13,166 nucleotides of DNA from positions 1 through 13,166 of the forward strand of contig JAUHWE010000053.1 of NCBI GenBank assembly GCA_030424825.1, in the 5' to 3' direction. Source of the DNA: Verrucomicrobiia bacterium. Lineage in GTDB: Bacteria > Verrucomicrobiota > Verrucomicrobiia > Opitutales > Opitutaceae. The notes under the pieces were generated by a model. It was not told the origin of the DNA. It did no database searches and saw only the letters and a list, made by a program, of their open reading frames with translations. Position numbers and translations under genes: made by a program. Below, one piece after another: positions 1-6,913 of this stretch. Each line of letters begins with the position of its first letter. Positions within the stretch are counted from its first letter, which is position 1.

Positions 1-156
1 CGAGGCGCCATCGTCATGCGGCTGCTCGAACGCAGCGTCCACTTCCTTTTTGTTGTCTGGCGACCAGAACGAAAAGGGTGGGTAGTTAGAAATAAAGTAG
101 TTGCCCGCTTCTGTGGGCTTTTTTTTCGGCTCAACGGCCTCTGCGCTAGAACTCAT
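1..156 (-). CDS. N-terminal 52 residues of a probable HemW/HemN-like radical SAM protein (partial, runs off window)
   Basis: An ATG at 156 opens a frame that stays open to base 1, giving exactly 52 codons. The peptide starts MSSSAEAVEPKKKPTEAG and continues with NYFISNYPPFSFW at residues 20-32. From memory, a motif like this sits just before the radical SAM core in proteins labelled 'coproporphyrinogen III oxidase family' in Verrucomicrobiota. The CxxxCxxC cluster motif would lie beyond the window edge, so the function is inferred, not seen. There is no signal peptide, so the protein is probably cytoplasmic. The start lies 10 nt after the stop of the broken propeller lipoprotein gene, so it is probably the next gene of the same operon. 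The frame is well supported; the family name is tentative. Confidence 0.55.
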   Translation of the reverse strand, partial: MSSSAEAVEPKKKPTEAGNYFISNYPPFSFWSPDNKKEVDAAFEQPHDDGAS

Positions 157-166
157 ACTATTTGCA

Positions 167-565
167 CTATATTTTGGTATCGCCGGATTCCAATGAGAAA
201 AGCGTACCACCTTGACTTCCAATAATCAGCCTCCCGTTAGCAAAGACTGGCGAGGCGATCAACGACGCCCCTAGTTCGATTTTCCAAAGTTCTGCCCCGT
301 CCGCTTGGTTGACGGCATAAAGCCAGCCGTCGGTCGAGCCGACCACCACCGCATCGCTGAAGGCTAAAGGAGAGCTGTCCACCCTGCCTGATGTCTGGTA
401 CGTCCATGCGGCCACTCCCGTTTCCCGATTGATCGCGTGAAGCCGCTTGTCGCGCGAACCAATGAACACGTGGGTCTCATTGACTGCGGGCGAGCTAAAG
501 AAAGGAAACTGACGGTCTGAATAAGTCCAGAGCTGACCTCGGTCGCCCGGATCGAAAGCCAGCAC
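167..565 (-). pseudogene. C-terminal part of the frameshifted PQQ-like beta-propeller lipoprotein gene
   Basis: This frame continues the propeller begun at 1322, but is shifted by one base relative to it. It can be read from the GTG at 565 (VLAFDPGDRGQLWTYSD...) and gives 132 residues with clear PQQ-like repeats: AINRETGVAAWTYQ, YAVNQADGAELWKIEL and a terminal SLESGD. It has no signal peptide and no start context of its own, so it would not make a normal exported protein by itself. The two frames abut at bases 565-569. In the first frame the sequence reads ...DGIGY, and in the second it resumes at VLAFD, so little of the fold is lost. It is best read as the 3' half of one disrupted gene covering 167-1322. 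The stop lies 10 nt before the downstream radical-SAM-like gene. Confidence 0.75.
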
Positions 566-1322
566 TGTATCCTATGCCGTCGTACACCGCTACGGAGCAA
601 GGAATGTACGCATTCGTTTCATACTGCTCAATCGATTCCCCATTCTCGAGATTAACAATGTGAAGAAACGCGTCACAGCCCCCAAAAATGATTCGGCGAT
701 CATCTAGCATCGCAGGCGACCCATTTATGAGGTTGTCTGTTTGGTAGGTCCAGACATCGCTACCATCCGCTGCCTTGAGGCACCGAAGCATTCCATCGTT
801 ACCCGCTACGAGAACCCATGGCTCCCCATCGATCGGGCTTCGCGCCAAATTCGCTCCCGCAGAGACTTTGTCATCAAACTGGCGACGCCACTGCTCTTCT
901 CCGGTCTTGCGATCCAAGGCATAAAATTGTCCATCGTTGGCACCAAAAAATACCCGCTCTGAGGTAATCGCGGGTTCCGACTCGATGACATCCCCCGTTT
1001 CAAAACGCCAGGTTTCCTCCCCTGTCTCGAAATCAACCGCGAAAAAGACCCCGTCATCCGTTCCAAAATAGACCTGATTCTCAAAGACGCCGGCATCCCC
1101 GGATATCGGAGCACCGGCATCGAAACTCCAAGCGATTCGGGGAGAAGTAATTACCTTGTCGGGAATCGAGCCGCTCATGAACGAGCTTCCGCGAGGCAAC
1201 GCCCAAGACTTTGTTTGAAATCCTAGTTCCTCAACTTCCGCTGCATTCTTATCCTCGGAATCCTGCGACTTGCAGGATGCCAGAATCAAAGTCAGCAAAA
1301 GCAAACTGGATGCTTTCATCAT
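495..1322 (-). CDS. PQQ-like beta-propeller lipoprotein, N-terminal part, truncated by a frameshift
   Basis: The protein begins MMKASSLLLLTLILASCKS, a lipoprotein signal with lipobox LASC, so Cys17 would be lipidated and the protein anchored in the cell envelope. From about residue 65 it has repeated PQQ-like (PF13360-type) blades, each a strand followed by a D.(E/K)TGEE.W turn: AVDFETGEETWRFE, ALDRKTGEEQWRRQ, CLKAADGSDVWTYQ. These repeats do not by themselves show that PQQ is bound; BamB-like scaffolds share them. After GIGY (Tyr252, codon 567-569) the frame leaves the propeller and ends in an unrelated tail (SAGFRSGRPRS...) at 495. The rest of the propeller lies in another frame at 167-565. 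The ATG overlaps the stop of the alcohol dehydrogenase gene as ATGA, suggesting translational coupling. It is either a real pseudogene or a sequencing or assembly error. Confidence 0.8.
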   Translation of the reverse strand: MMKASSLLLLTLILASCKSQDSEDKNAAEVEELGFQTKSWALPRGSSFMSGSIPDKVITSPRIAWSFDAGAPISGDAGVFENQVYFGTDDGVFFAVDFETGEETWRFETGDVIESEPAITSERVFFGANDGQFYALDRKTGEEQWRRQFDDKVSAGANLARSPIDGEPWVLVAGNDGMLRCLKAADGSDVWTYQTDNLINGSPAMLDDRRIIFGGCDAFLHIVNLENGESIEQYETNAYIPCSVAVYDGIGYSAGFRSGRPRSALDLFRPSVSFL

Positions 1323-2473
1323 ACGCGTTCAACGACGTCAGATAGGGCACTCGAGTAGAGGGCCTCAAAATCAGCCTGGCCGACAGGGCGGGGATTGAAT
1401 CGACCGGTCCATTGCTGGGATGCGCCCGCAGCCAACTTGCCGACGTCCGGAGATTCCACCCCTAATGCTGACAGGCTTCTCAAACCAGCACTCGCTACCA
1501 ATGTATTTACCCATTCAGCCATATCCACCTTCTTCGCTCCGTTGCTCGGAATAAACGATTCATAAGCGTGATAGATTTCATTCACCTCAGGATCTTCTCG
1601 ATTAAATCGAATGACGTGAGGGAGCATCAACGAGACCGCATGCCCATGGGTCACACCAAAAAACGCAGTCAGCGGATTCGCGCACGCGTGGGCGGCCCCA
1701 AGCATGCTATTCTCGATCGCCAAACCCGCTAGAGCGGCTCCGAGCAGCATGTTGCTTCGATCCTCCGGAAGGGATGTCCCGGTAATTACGGTGTGAATCG
1801 ACCGAGCGAGCAGTCGGAAGGCTTCCAACGAGTGAATCTTGGAAATAGGGTTTCGCGGAATGCATACCGCGGTTTCCAATGCGTGTGCCAACGCGTCCAG
1901 TCCGGTCAAGCTCGCCACTCGCTTGGGTTGTGATGCGGTCAAATCAGGATCCAGCAACGCTACGCGAGCCAGCGCTTTAGAATCTCCGCACGCCATCTTA
2001 ACGTGTGTCTCGTCATCGCTCACGAGCGCGTAAGATTGGCATTCGCTCCCCGTACCCGAGGTTGTGGGGATCGCGATGAAAGGCAGCATGGGTCGGGTGG
2101 CTTTTCCGTATCCATGATAGTCCTTCATCTCACCTCCATTGGTTAAAAGAAAATTGCAGCCTTTGGCAGTGTCCATACTGCTGCCGCCTCCCAATCCAAT
2201 CAGGACGTCTATTTTTGCTTCCTGAGCAAAGTCCCTGCAATTCGATATACAATGATTCGTCGGGTTTTCCTGAACACCATCGAAGAGCACTGCCTCGCAA
2301 CCGGCTTTCTCAAGGACCGAAAGGGCTCTGTCCGCGTGCCCAGCGGCACGAATTCCTTTGTCCGTGACAATAAGCGCTTTTGAGCCATCGATTTCTTTGA
2401 TGAACTCCGGCAGCTTCTCAAGCATCCCGGGACCGAAGGCGATCCGCGGACTGGGTCTCGTAACGAAATCCAC
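1319..2473 (-). CDS. Iron-containing alcohol dehydrogenase (group III, FucO-like fold)
   Basis: Likely interconverts an aldehyde and a primary alcohol with NAD(P)H and a divalent metal, in the cytoplasm. Numbered from the chosen GTG start, the protein has 384 residues, the usual family length. The dinucleotide-binding motif GGGSSMDTAK lies at 95-104, followed by IPTTSGTGSE. All four expected metal ligands are present: Asp193 and His197 (GLDALAHALE), His262 (AAHACANPL) and His276 (VTHGHA), with the same spacing as in FucO. The open frame extends to an ATG at 2560, but that would overlap the upstream gene by 85 nt, so I chose the GTG at 2473, 2 nt after that gene's stop. No clear Shine-Dalgarno sequence precedes it. 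The 3' end overlaps the propeller lipoprotein gene by 4 nt. Its place next to an ALDH-like gene suggests it takes the aldehyde on to the alcohol. The family is certain; the substrate is unknown. Confidence 0.93.
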   Translation of the reverse strand: MDFVTRPSPRIAFGPGMLEKLPEFIKEIDGSKALIVTDKGIRAAGHADRALSVLEKAGCEAVLFDGVQENPTNHCISNCRDFAQEAKIDVLIGLGGGSSMDTAKGCNFLLTNGGEMKDYHGYGKATRPMLPFIAIPTTSGTGSECQSYALVSDDETHVKMACGDSKALARVALLDPDLTASQPKRVASLTGLDALAHALETAVCIPRNPISKIHSLEAFRLLARSIHTVITGTSLPEDRSNMLLGAALAGLAIENSMLGAAHACANPLTAFFGVTHGHAVSLMLPHVIRFNREDPEVNEIYHAYESFIPSNGAKKVDMAEWVNTLVASAGLRSLSALGVESPDVGKLAAGASQQWTGRFNPRPVGQADFEALYSSALSDVVERV

Positions 2474-2475
2474 TA

Positions 2476-3927
2476 TTACGCGATTTTTAATGCCTTCGAT
2501 TGTATCGCCCGTCGGCGATAGAGAAACTCGAATAAGTTTCCTTCGTGTGGCTGCTCCCACTGCACCCAGTTTGTGGGCACTGACCCTAAATTCAGTCGAT
2601 CAATATCGGGACTGGCCATAAGATCCCTCATCCACGCTTCGTTCTCAGTCACAGCGGATACAACCAGAGTAGATCCAATGGCATCGAGCATTTCCGCTTG
2701 AGGGCGTTCCACGACACTCACAAACGGGAACATGTATTCTGTGTTGGCCAGCGGGTGATTCGGGTCGGAACAGGCGATTAGCGTGGGGCAGAGAAACGTT
2801 TGTCCGTGCTTCTCTACCAGGCGAGGACCTTTACGGTACTTGGCGGTGAGATCCACTGCTCCCGGTGTCTTGAGAGCTTCGTCAATGGCTTCATCCATCG
2901 CTTTGGCGAAATCGGCATTGGCAAAGCCGCAAAGCAGAGCGTCTTTGTCGTCACGCGCCCTTGGCTCAACGGTTGCCAGCTTTTTGGCCATGGCATTGGA
3001 AATCTCCTCGAAATGGGATGGCACCATTACCGAAGAAGCGTTTATGCAGCTTCGTCCCCCATTGGCGGATACCGATTCAACCATTATATCCAAATGCTTT
3101 TCCCATTCGTTCGCCATGTCCTCGCCAATCAGCACCTTGCTCCTTCCAGAACCGTGGACCTGAATATTGCTGTACTTAGCGTATTTTTTTACAGTCGCGT
3201 CGCTTCCAAAAACAATACCGCGTCCACAAGAGAGAAGAATCGCATCACCACCCTCATGCGTTGTCGGGTAGAAGCCAAACGCTTCTTTGGGAAAGCCCGC
3301 TTTAATCATCGCCTGGATAATCCGATAGGGAGTCAGCGGGTCTTCGCGTCCTGGCTTTAGAAATACAGGTGTCTTCATCACCAGAGCCGGCAGCCACAAA
3401 GAATTAACCCCAGGGGAATTACTCGGCAAGGTAACGCCTAGGCTATCCGCTGTCGGGAAAAAATTCATATCGATGTCTCCCAGGCGAGCGCAGCCGTTGT
3501 CAAAAAGCTCAGGTGGCAAACCACGAGTCAGTCCCGCCAGTACCGCACGAATGTTTTTCAAAGCTGCCGCCACCTTGAACATGTTCGATCGACAAAGGGA
3601 GTGCGGCAAACCCGTCAGCTCTGAAAGCGCCGTTACGTAATCCGATATCCCTTGCACTTCCCCATCGATGCCAAACGGAAGTTCTCCATCCAGATAAATG
3701 TCAGCCGCTTTCTCGGCGTAGCTAAGCAGGGTGTCCGCTGGAATGGCCCTGAGGGCAGCTCGACCCTTCTCGATTGAGAGTTTATCGCGGCGTATGATTC
3801 CGGCGTTTGCCACGCTGACCTCCAGGCGCGCCCCAGATTTCAACACCTTCCCCAGGTCATTGGTGTCCAAACTTTTGTACACCTCGCCGAACCGGAGAAC
3901 TGGTAAATGTGATACTTTCTCTTCCAT
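2476..3927 (-). CDS. Aldehyde-dehydrogenase-superfamily protein, probable acyl reductase (LuxC-like role)
   Basis: 483 residues from the ATG at 3927. An in-frame TTG at 3951 would add 8 residues and is less likely. ALDH-fold landmarks are present in order: LPSNSPG (about 167-173, the position of the catalytic asparagine loop), FLKPGREDP (189-197, NAD(P)-binding lysine) and the nucleophile Cys294 in GGRSCINAS. Where oxidative ALDHs have the general-base glutamate (ELGGK), this protein has VHGSGRSK (257-264), with no Glu. Loss of this Glu is known in CoA-acylating ALDHs and fits a thioester or acyl-adenylate reductase better than an aldehyde oxidiser. It lies 69 nt after an adenylate-forming enzyme gene and 2 nt before the iron ADH gene, so I infer it reduces an activated acid to the aldehyde. 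The superfamily is sure. The direction and acyl carrier (CoA, AMP or enzyme thioester) are inference. Confidence 0.88.
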   Translation of the reverse strand: MEEKVSHLPVLRFGEVYKSLDTNDLGKVLKSGARLEVSVANAGIIRRDKLSIEKGRAALRAIPADTLLSYAEKAADIYLDGELPFGIDGEVQGISDYVTALSELTGLPHSLCRSNMFKVAAALKNIRAVLAGLTRGLPPELFDNGCARLGDIDMNFFPTADSLGVTLPSNSPGVNSLWLPALVMKTPVFLKPGREDPLTPYRIIQAMIKAGFPKEAFGFYPTTHEGGDAILLSCGRGIVFGSDATVKKYAKYSNIQVHGSGRSKVLIGEDMANEWEKHLDIMVESVSANGGRSCINASSVMVPSHFEEISNAMAKKLATVEPRARDDKDALLCGFANADFAKAMDEAIDEALKTPGAVDLTAKYRKGPRLVEKHGQTFLCPTLIACSDPNHPLANTEYMFPFVSVVERPQAEMLDAIGSTLVVSAVTENEAWMRDLMASPDIDRLNLGSVPTNWVQWEQPHEGNLFEFLYRRRAIQSKALKIA

Positions 3928-3996
3928 CTTATTTGCTTGAAGCTTCTTCAAGGTAGCAATCGCTCAGAGAGCGACCGGCTGTCTCAAATCAAAATC

Positions 3997-5082
3997 CTAA
4001 TAAACGCCTTCTATCACTTTTTTCTTCGTCGATTCGAAGGGGCGTACATCCCCTACTCCATCCCATGGAAATAAATCACATGGTCTACGCCGGATGGCCT
4101 CATCCCGTTCCAGAAATCTTGGCATGAAGAACTCCTTGGTCATCGTGGTCAGTTCCACTCGCCCGTAGGCATCATAGTCAACGCCCTGGGTGGAATCCTT
4201 CGGATCGACGATCCTCAATACGGCTCTCGGCTGGGGAGCATAATATGTCAGGCTGTAGTTGTCTTCCGCTGACAAAGGTCGACTGATCGCCAAACCCATC
4301 AGCGTGTTTCCATAAGTTGGGGCAAAATTAACTTTTCCTTCCAAAACCTCTTCTGTAAGGAATCTTACATATTGAGGAGTCATCGTGGTGCCTCCAACAA
4401 AAACGCCCTTGATTCCCGCTTGAGGAATCGAAATCCGTTCTGCCAAAGCTTCCAGAATCGTCGGAGTCGTGAACATGCAACCGATATTACGCCCTTTAAG
4501 AATCGTGATCGCCTGCTCCACAACATGCTCTTTGTACTTCCGAGCCATATCGTACTCGCCATCGCGAATCAGTCGTTTCACCCAGCGAGGATCCAAATCG
4601 ATAAAGTAGCAGGCGCCACCGCGTACATTCGCTAAGTGCTCAATCGCTAGACGCAATCGGCGCGGACCCGTAGGGCCGACCATCAGCCAGTTGGCTCCTT
4701 TCGGGAAAAAATCGTCCGAGTAGAAATCGCTAAACTCGGAGTAATCCACTTTGTAGTCTTCCCACCCGATACGCTGCTTCGGCATCCCTGTGGTACCGCC
4801 GGTTTCGAATACATTGTAAGGTCGGTCTTTGAACGCCGCTGGAATAAATCGTGCTGGATCCGTGTCTCGCAAAACCTCGTCATCGAAATTCTCGAAGCGC
4901 ATCATGTCTTCGAAACTCGTGACTTCCGCGAGCGGATTCCAATCCGCTTCCTTTGCCCAGTCGAGCCAGTACGGGCAACCGGTTTCAGGCGAAAAATGCC
5001 ACTGGACCATATCGCGTGTATACTGGTCCAAATTCTCTTTGGCGGCATCCACCGCATTCGTAATGTCCATTGTTTGAGTCAT
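3997..5082 (-). CDS. ANL-superfamily adenylate-forming enzyme, EhpF/LuxE/PaaK-like
   Basis: Predicted to activate a carboxylic acid with ATP as an acyl-adenylate. The 361-residue protein carries the ATP P-loop signature ETGGTTGMPK (93-102), then FTTPT (204-208), VGGTTMTP (229-236), TYGNT at 256-260 in place of the usual YG.TE, YGRVELT (306-312) and GVGDVRPF (342-349, A8-like hinge). It ends 12 residues after that. Phenylacetate-CoA ligases run to about 430 residues, so the C-terminal lid with the catalytic lysine is missing or very reduced. Short ANL enzymes of this kind include LuxE (acyl-protein synthetase) and EhpF of griseoluteic acid biosynthesis, both working with a reductase; here the next gene encodes an ALDH-type reductase. 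A second ATG lies at 5070. No Shine-Dalgarno sequence was seen. The family is well supported; the substrate is unknown. Confidence 0.85.
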   Translation of the reverse strand: MTQTMDITNAVDAAKENLDQYTRDMVQWHFSPETGCPYWLDWAKEADWNPLAEVTSFEDMMRFENFDDEVLRDTDPARFIPAAFKDRPYNVFETGGTTGMPKQRIGWEDYKVDYSEFSDFYSDDFFPKGANWLMVGPTGPRRLRLAIEHLANVRGGACYFIDLDPRWVKRLIRDGEYDMARKYKEHVVEQAITILKGRNIGCMFTTPTILEALAERISIPQAGIKGVFVGGTTMTPQYVRFLTEEVLEGKVNFAPTYGNTLMGLAISRPLSAEDNYSLTYYAPQPRAVLRIVDPKDSTQGVDYDAYGRVELTTMTKEFFMPRFLERDEAIRRRPCDLFPWDGVGDVRPFESTKKKVIEGVY

Positions 5083-5180
5083 TTATAAATTAAGCTTTTA
5101 CCTCAACGAACACCCAGCACGATTGAAAGAACAAGCGGATAATAATTGGATGGAATTTCCTCAATGAGTTTTGGTGATAG

Positions 5181-6695
5181 CTAGGCTTTCTTTCTAAAGA
5201 ACTTGTCCAGAGTCTCCTGGGACGGTGCTTGAGTAAAAAGAGAAACGACGACCATGCAAACTGCGCAGGTTGCAAATATCACCGCAACCGGCATCACACC
5301 GCCTATCAGGTACTCTCCATTTTTTCCGAAATCGGACGCCGCAAACAGCAGCAACCAGGAAACCGCGCTTCCGATGACCGCAGCATAGGCTCCCGCTTTG
5401 GTCGCTTTTCTCCAGTAAATCGCCGCAAATACGAGAGGAAACAATCCCGCAAAACCGCTGAAGCACCAGATACCCAGCGAGAATACAGATCTCGGTTCCG
5501 CCAAAGTGAATAGGTACGTAACGAACACGATGGTACAGATAAAACCGCGCGCCATGACCACTTTTTGCGTCTCCGAGAAGCGGTTCTTCCCGAATGAGTG
5601 CACAACAATATCTTTGGTGAACATCGTCCCGACCGCCACGAACTGGGAATCGAGTGACGACATAATCGCCGCCATGATCCCCGCTGTTACGAGGCCTCCA
5701 ATGATCGGAGTAGTCAGTTTTCCAACCATCATTCCCAAAACCGCGTTAGGACTGGTCCCTGCCGGTATGACCGGGGTCACCCCGTCAGGCATCACCGCCC
5801 CTGTTGCCCAAAGACCGATAAGTATGCAAGGTATCCACGTCAGCATGATCGCGATGGGATGGGCCACAAGCGTGAGCCGAAACGACTTCGCCGATTTGGC
5901 CGTCAGGCAATTCTGAAACAAATGCGGAAACATTCCCACTGAGAGCGGGATAAAACAATAGGACAGGAACTGCATCTCCGTCACGTTCCCCGCCCGGACC
6001 GCCTTACTGGGATCCGCCATCGCTGATGCCGCCTGCATGCCACCTAGCTTGGAAGAAATGGTGACGAATGCGATAAATCCCATTACGATGAATACACACG
6101 TTTGAAACGTATTCGCCCACGCTGCGCTTCTAACCCCGCCAGCAAAGATATAGTACAAGACCACACAAGAGATCACCAACATCGTGAGCCACCGTGGGAC
6201 CGCTCCGCCTGTTTCAGAAAACAGCTCGGGGAATGCCCCTCGAGTTACCCCTTGCATGACGCTTCCAGCTCCCATCAGGCCAACCAGAAGGTAGGGGATT
6301 ATCAATCCCACTAGAATCGGAAATAAGAGATACCCCAACTTGCTGCTTTCAAAACGCTCCCGGAAAAACTCGATTTGCGTATGGAACCCGTTGCGCTTTC
6401 CGAGCGCCCAAAGAGGCAACCCGACGAGGAAAAAACACGCAGAGTGAATGAGAGCCGATGAAGACGCCACTTTCCCATAAGTGGCGATTCCTACTCGATA
6501 AGACTCCCCCGTACTACCCACCATCGCAAATGCCGTCATGGTGGTTCCAAAGATTGACATGAACAGCACGAGCGGCCCGATCGACTGACTCGCGACAAAA
6601 TAGTCGTTAGAGTTTCCCCGGAAAAGGCGGCTGCTTAGATACCCCAGAACGAGGAGGAGTACTAAATAGATAACTACAATTAACGTCTGGGTCAT
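5181..6695 (-). CDS. Sodium:solute symporter family (SSS) transporter
   Basis: 504 residues with about 13 hydrophobic segments, the normal size for an SSS member. It imports a small solute with Na+ across the inner membrane. Family marks are an N-terminal helix followed by NDYFVASQSIGP (30-41), FAGGVRSAAWANTFQ (184-198, the conserved SSS motif after TM5) and AGIMAAIMSSLDSQF (338-352), which matches the Na2-site helix with its paired serines. The gene overlaps the upstream DUF3311 gene as ATGA, and a G-rich Shine-Dalgarno-like stretch (GAGGGG) precedes the ATG. DUF3311 plus SSS is a familiar pairing. The following gene encodes an acid-activating enzyme, so a carboxylate is a reasonable guess for the substrate, but family membership alone does not tell. 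Confidence 0.93.
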   Translation of the reverse strand: MTQTLIVVIYLVLLLVLGYLSSRLFRGNSNDYFVASQSIGPLVLFMSIFGTTMTAFAMVGSTGESYRVGIATYGKVASSSALIHSACFFLVGLPLWALGKRNGFHTQIEFFRERFESSKLGYLLFPILVGLIIPYLLVGLMGAGSVMQGVTRGAFPELFSETGGAVPRWLTMLVISCVVLYYIFAGGVRSAAWANTFQTCVFIVMGFIAFVTISSKLGGMQAASAMADPSKAVRAGNVTEMQFLSYCFIPLSVGMFPHLFQNCLTAKSAKSFRLTLVAHPIAIMLTWIPCILIGLWATGAVMPDGVTPVIPAGTSPNAVLGMMVGKLTTPIIGGLVTAGIMAAIMSSLDSQFVAVGTMFTKDIVVHSFGKNRFSETQKVVMARGFICTIVFVTYLFTLAEPRSVFSLGIWCFSGFAGLFPLVFAAIYWRKATKAGAYAAVIGSAVSWLLLFAASDFGKNGEYLIGGVMPVAVIFATCAVCMVVVSLFTQAPSQETLDKFFRKKA

Positions 6696-6913
6696 TCTTC
6701 TGTCCCCTCGTTTTCCTCTTCTACTAAGTATTTCGGCCAGGCAAACCTAACAATCACGAGCCAAGCAAACGCTGCCACTGCCGTGAACGCCATGTGGTAT
6801 GCCAAACCTATCGGAACAATACCCAAAACCAATGTAGCGTTGTCTTTGAGCCAGAAATCCTGGTGAAGCACAAACAGGACCAGCATGAACGCAATTACGA
6901 CACCCTTGCTCAT
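6692..6913 (-). CDS. DUF3311 small membrane protein, partner of SSS transporter
   Basis: A 73-residue hydrophobic protein with two likely membrane segments (about 4-17 and 28-56), separated by the conserved-looking HQDFW motif (17-21), and an acidic C-terminal tail (EEENEG). The string LHQDFW...ATLVLG.VPIGLAYH is typical of DUF3311 as I recall it. Members are usually encoded directly before an SSS transporter, as here, and are thought to be small accessory subunits; no biochemical role is known to me. The stop overlaps the symporter ATG as ATGA, and its own ATG overlaps the stop of the preceding propeller gene in the same way. A purine-rich stretch with GGGCGG lies shortly before the start. 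The three genes are probably translationally coupled. Confidence 0.88.
   Translation of the reverse strand: MSKGVVIAFMLVLFVLHQDFWLKDNATLVLGIVPIGLAYHMAFTAVAAFAWLVIVRFAWPKYLVEEENEGTEE

Noticed and set aside
2474-2560. Longer N-terminus of the iron alcohol dehydrogenase from the ATG at 2560
   Set aside because: It would overlap the upstream gene by 85 nt and add 29 residues not typical of the family; the GTG at 2473 gives normal length and spacing.
3960-3974. Small hairpin TCGCT-CAGAG-AGCGA between the adenylase and ALDH genes
   Set aside because: Only 5 bp of stem and no T-run after it, so it is too weak to call a terminator or attenuator.
5083-5180. Possible internal promoter before the adenylase gene
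   Set aside because: TTGAGG and TATTAT-like boxes occur in this spacer but at 14-nt spacing, too short for a sigma-70 promoter.
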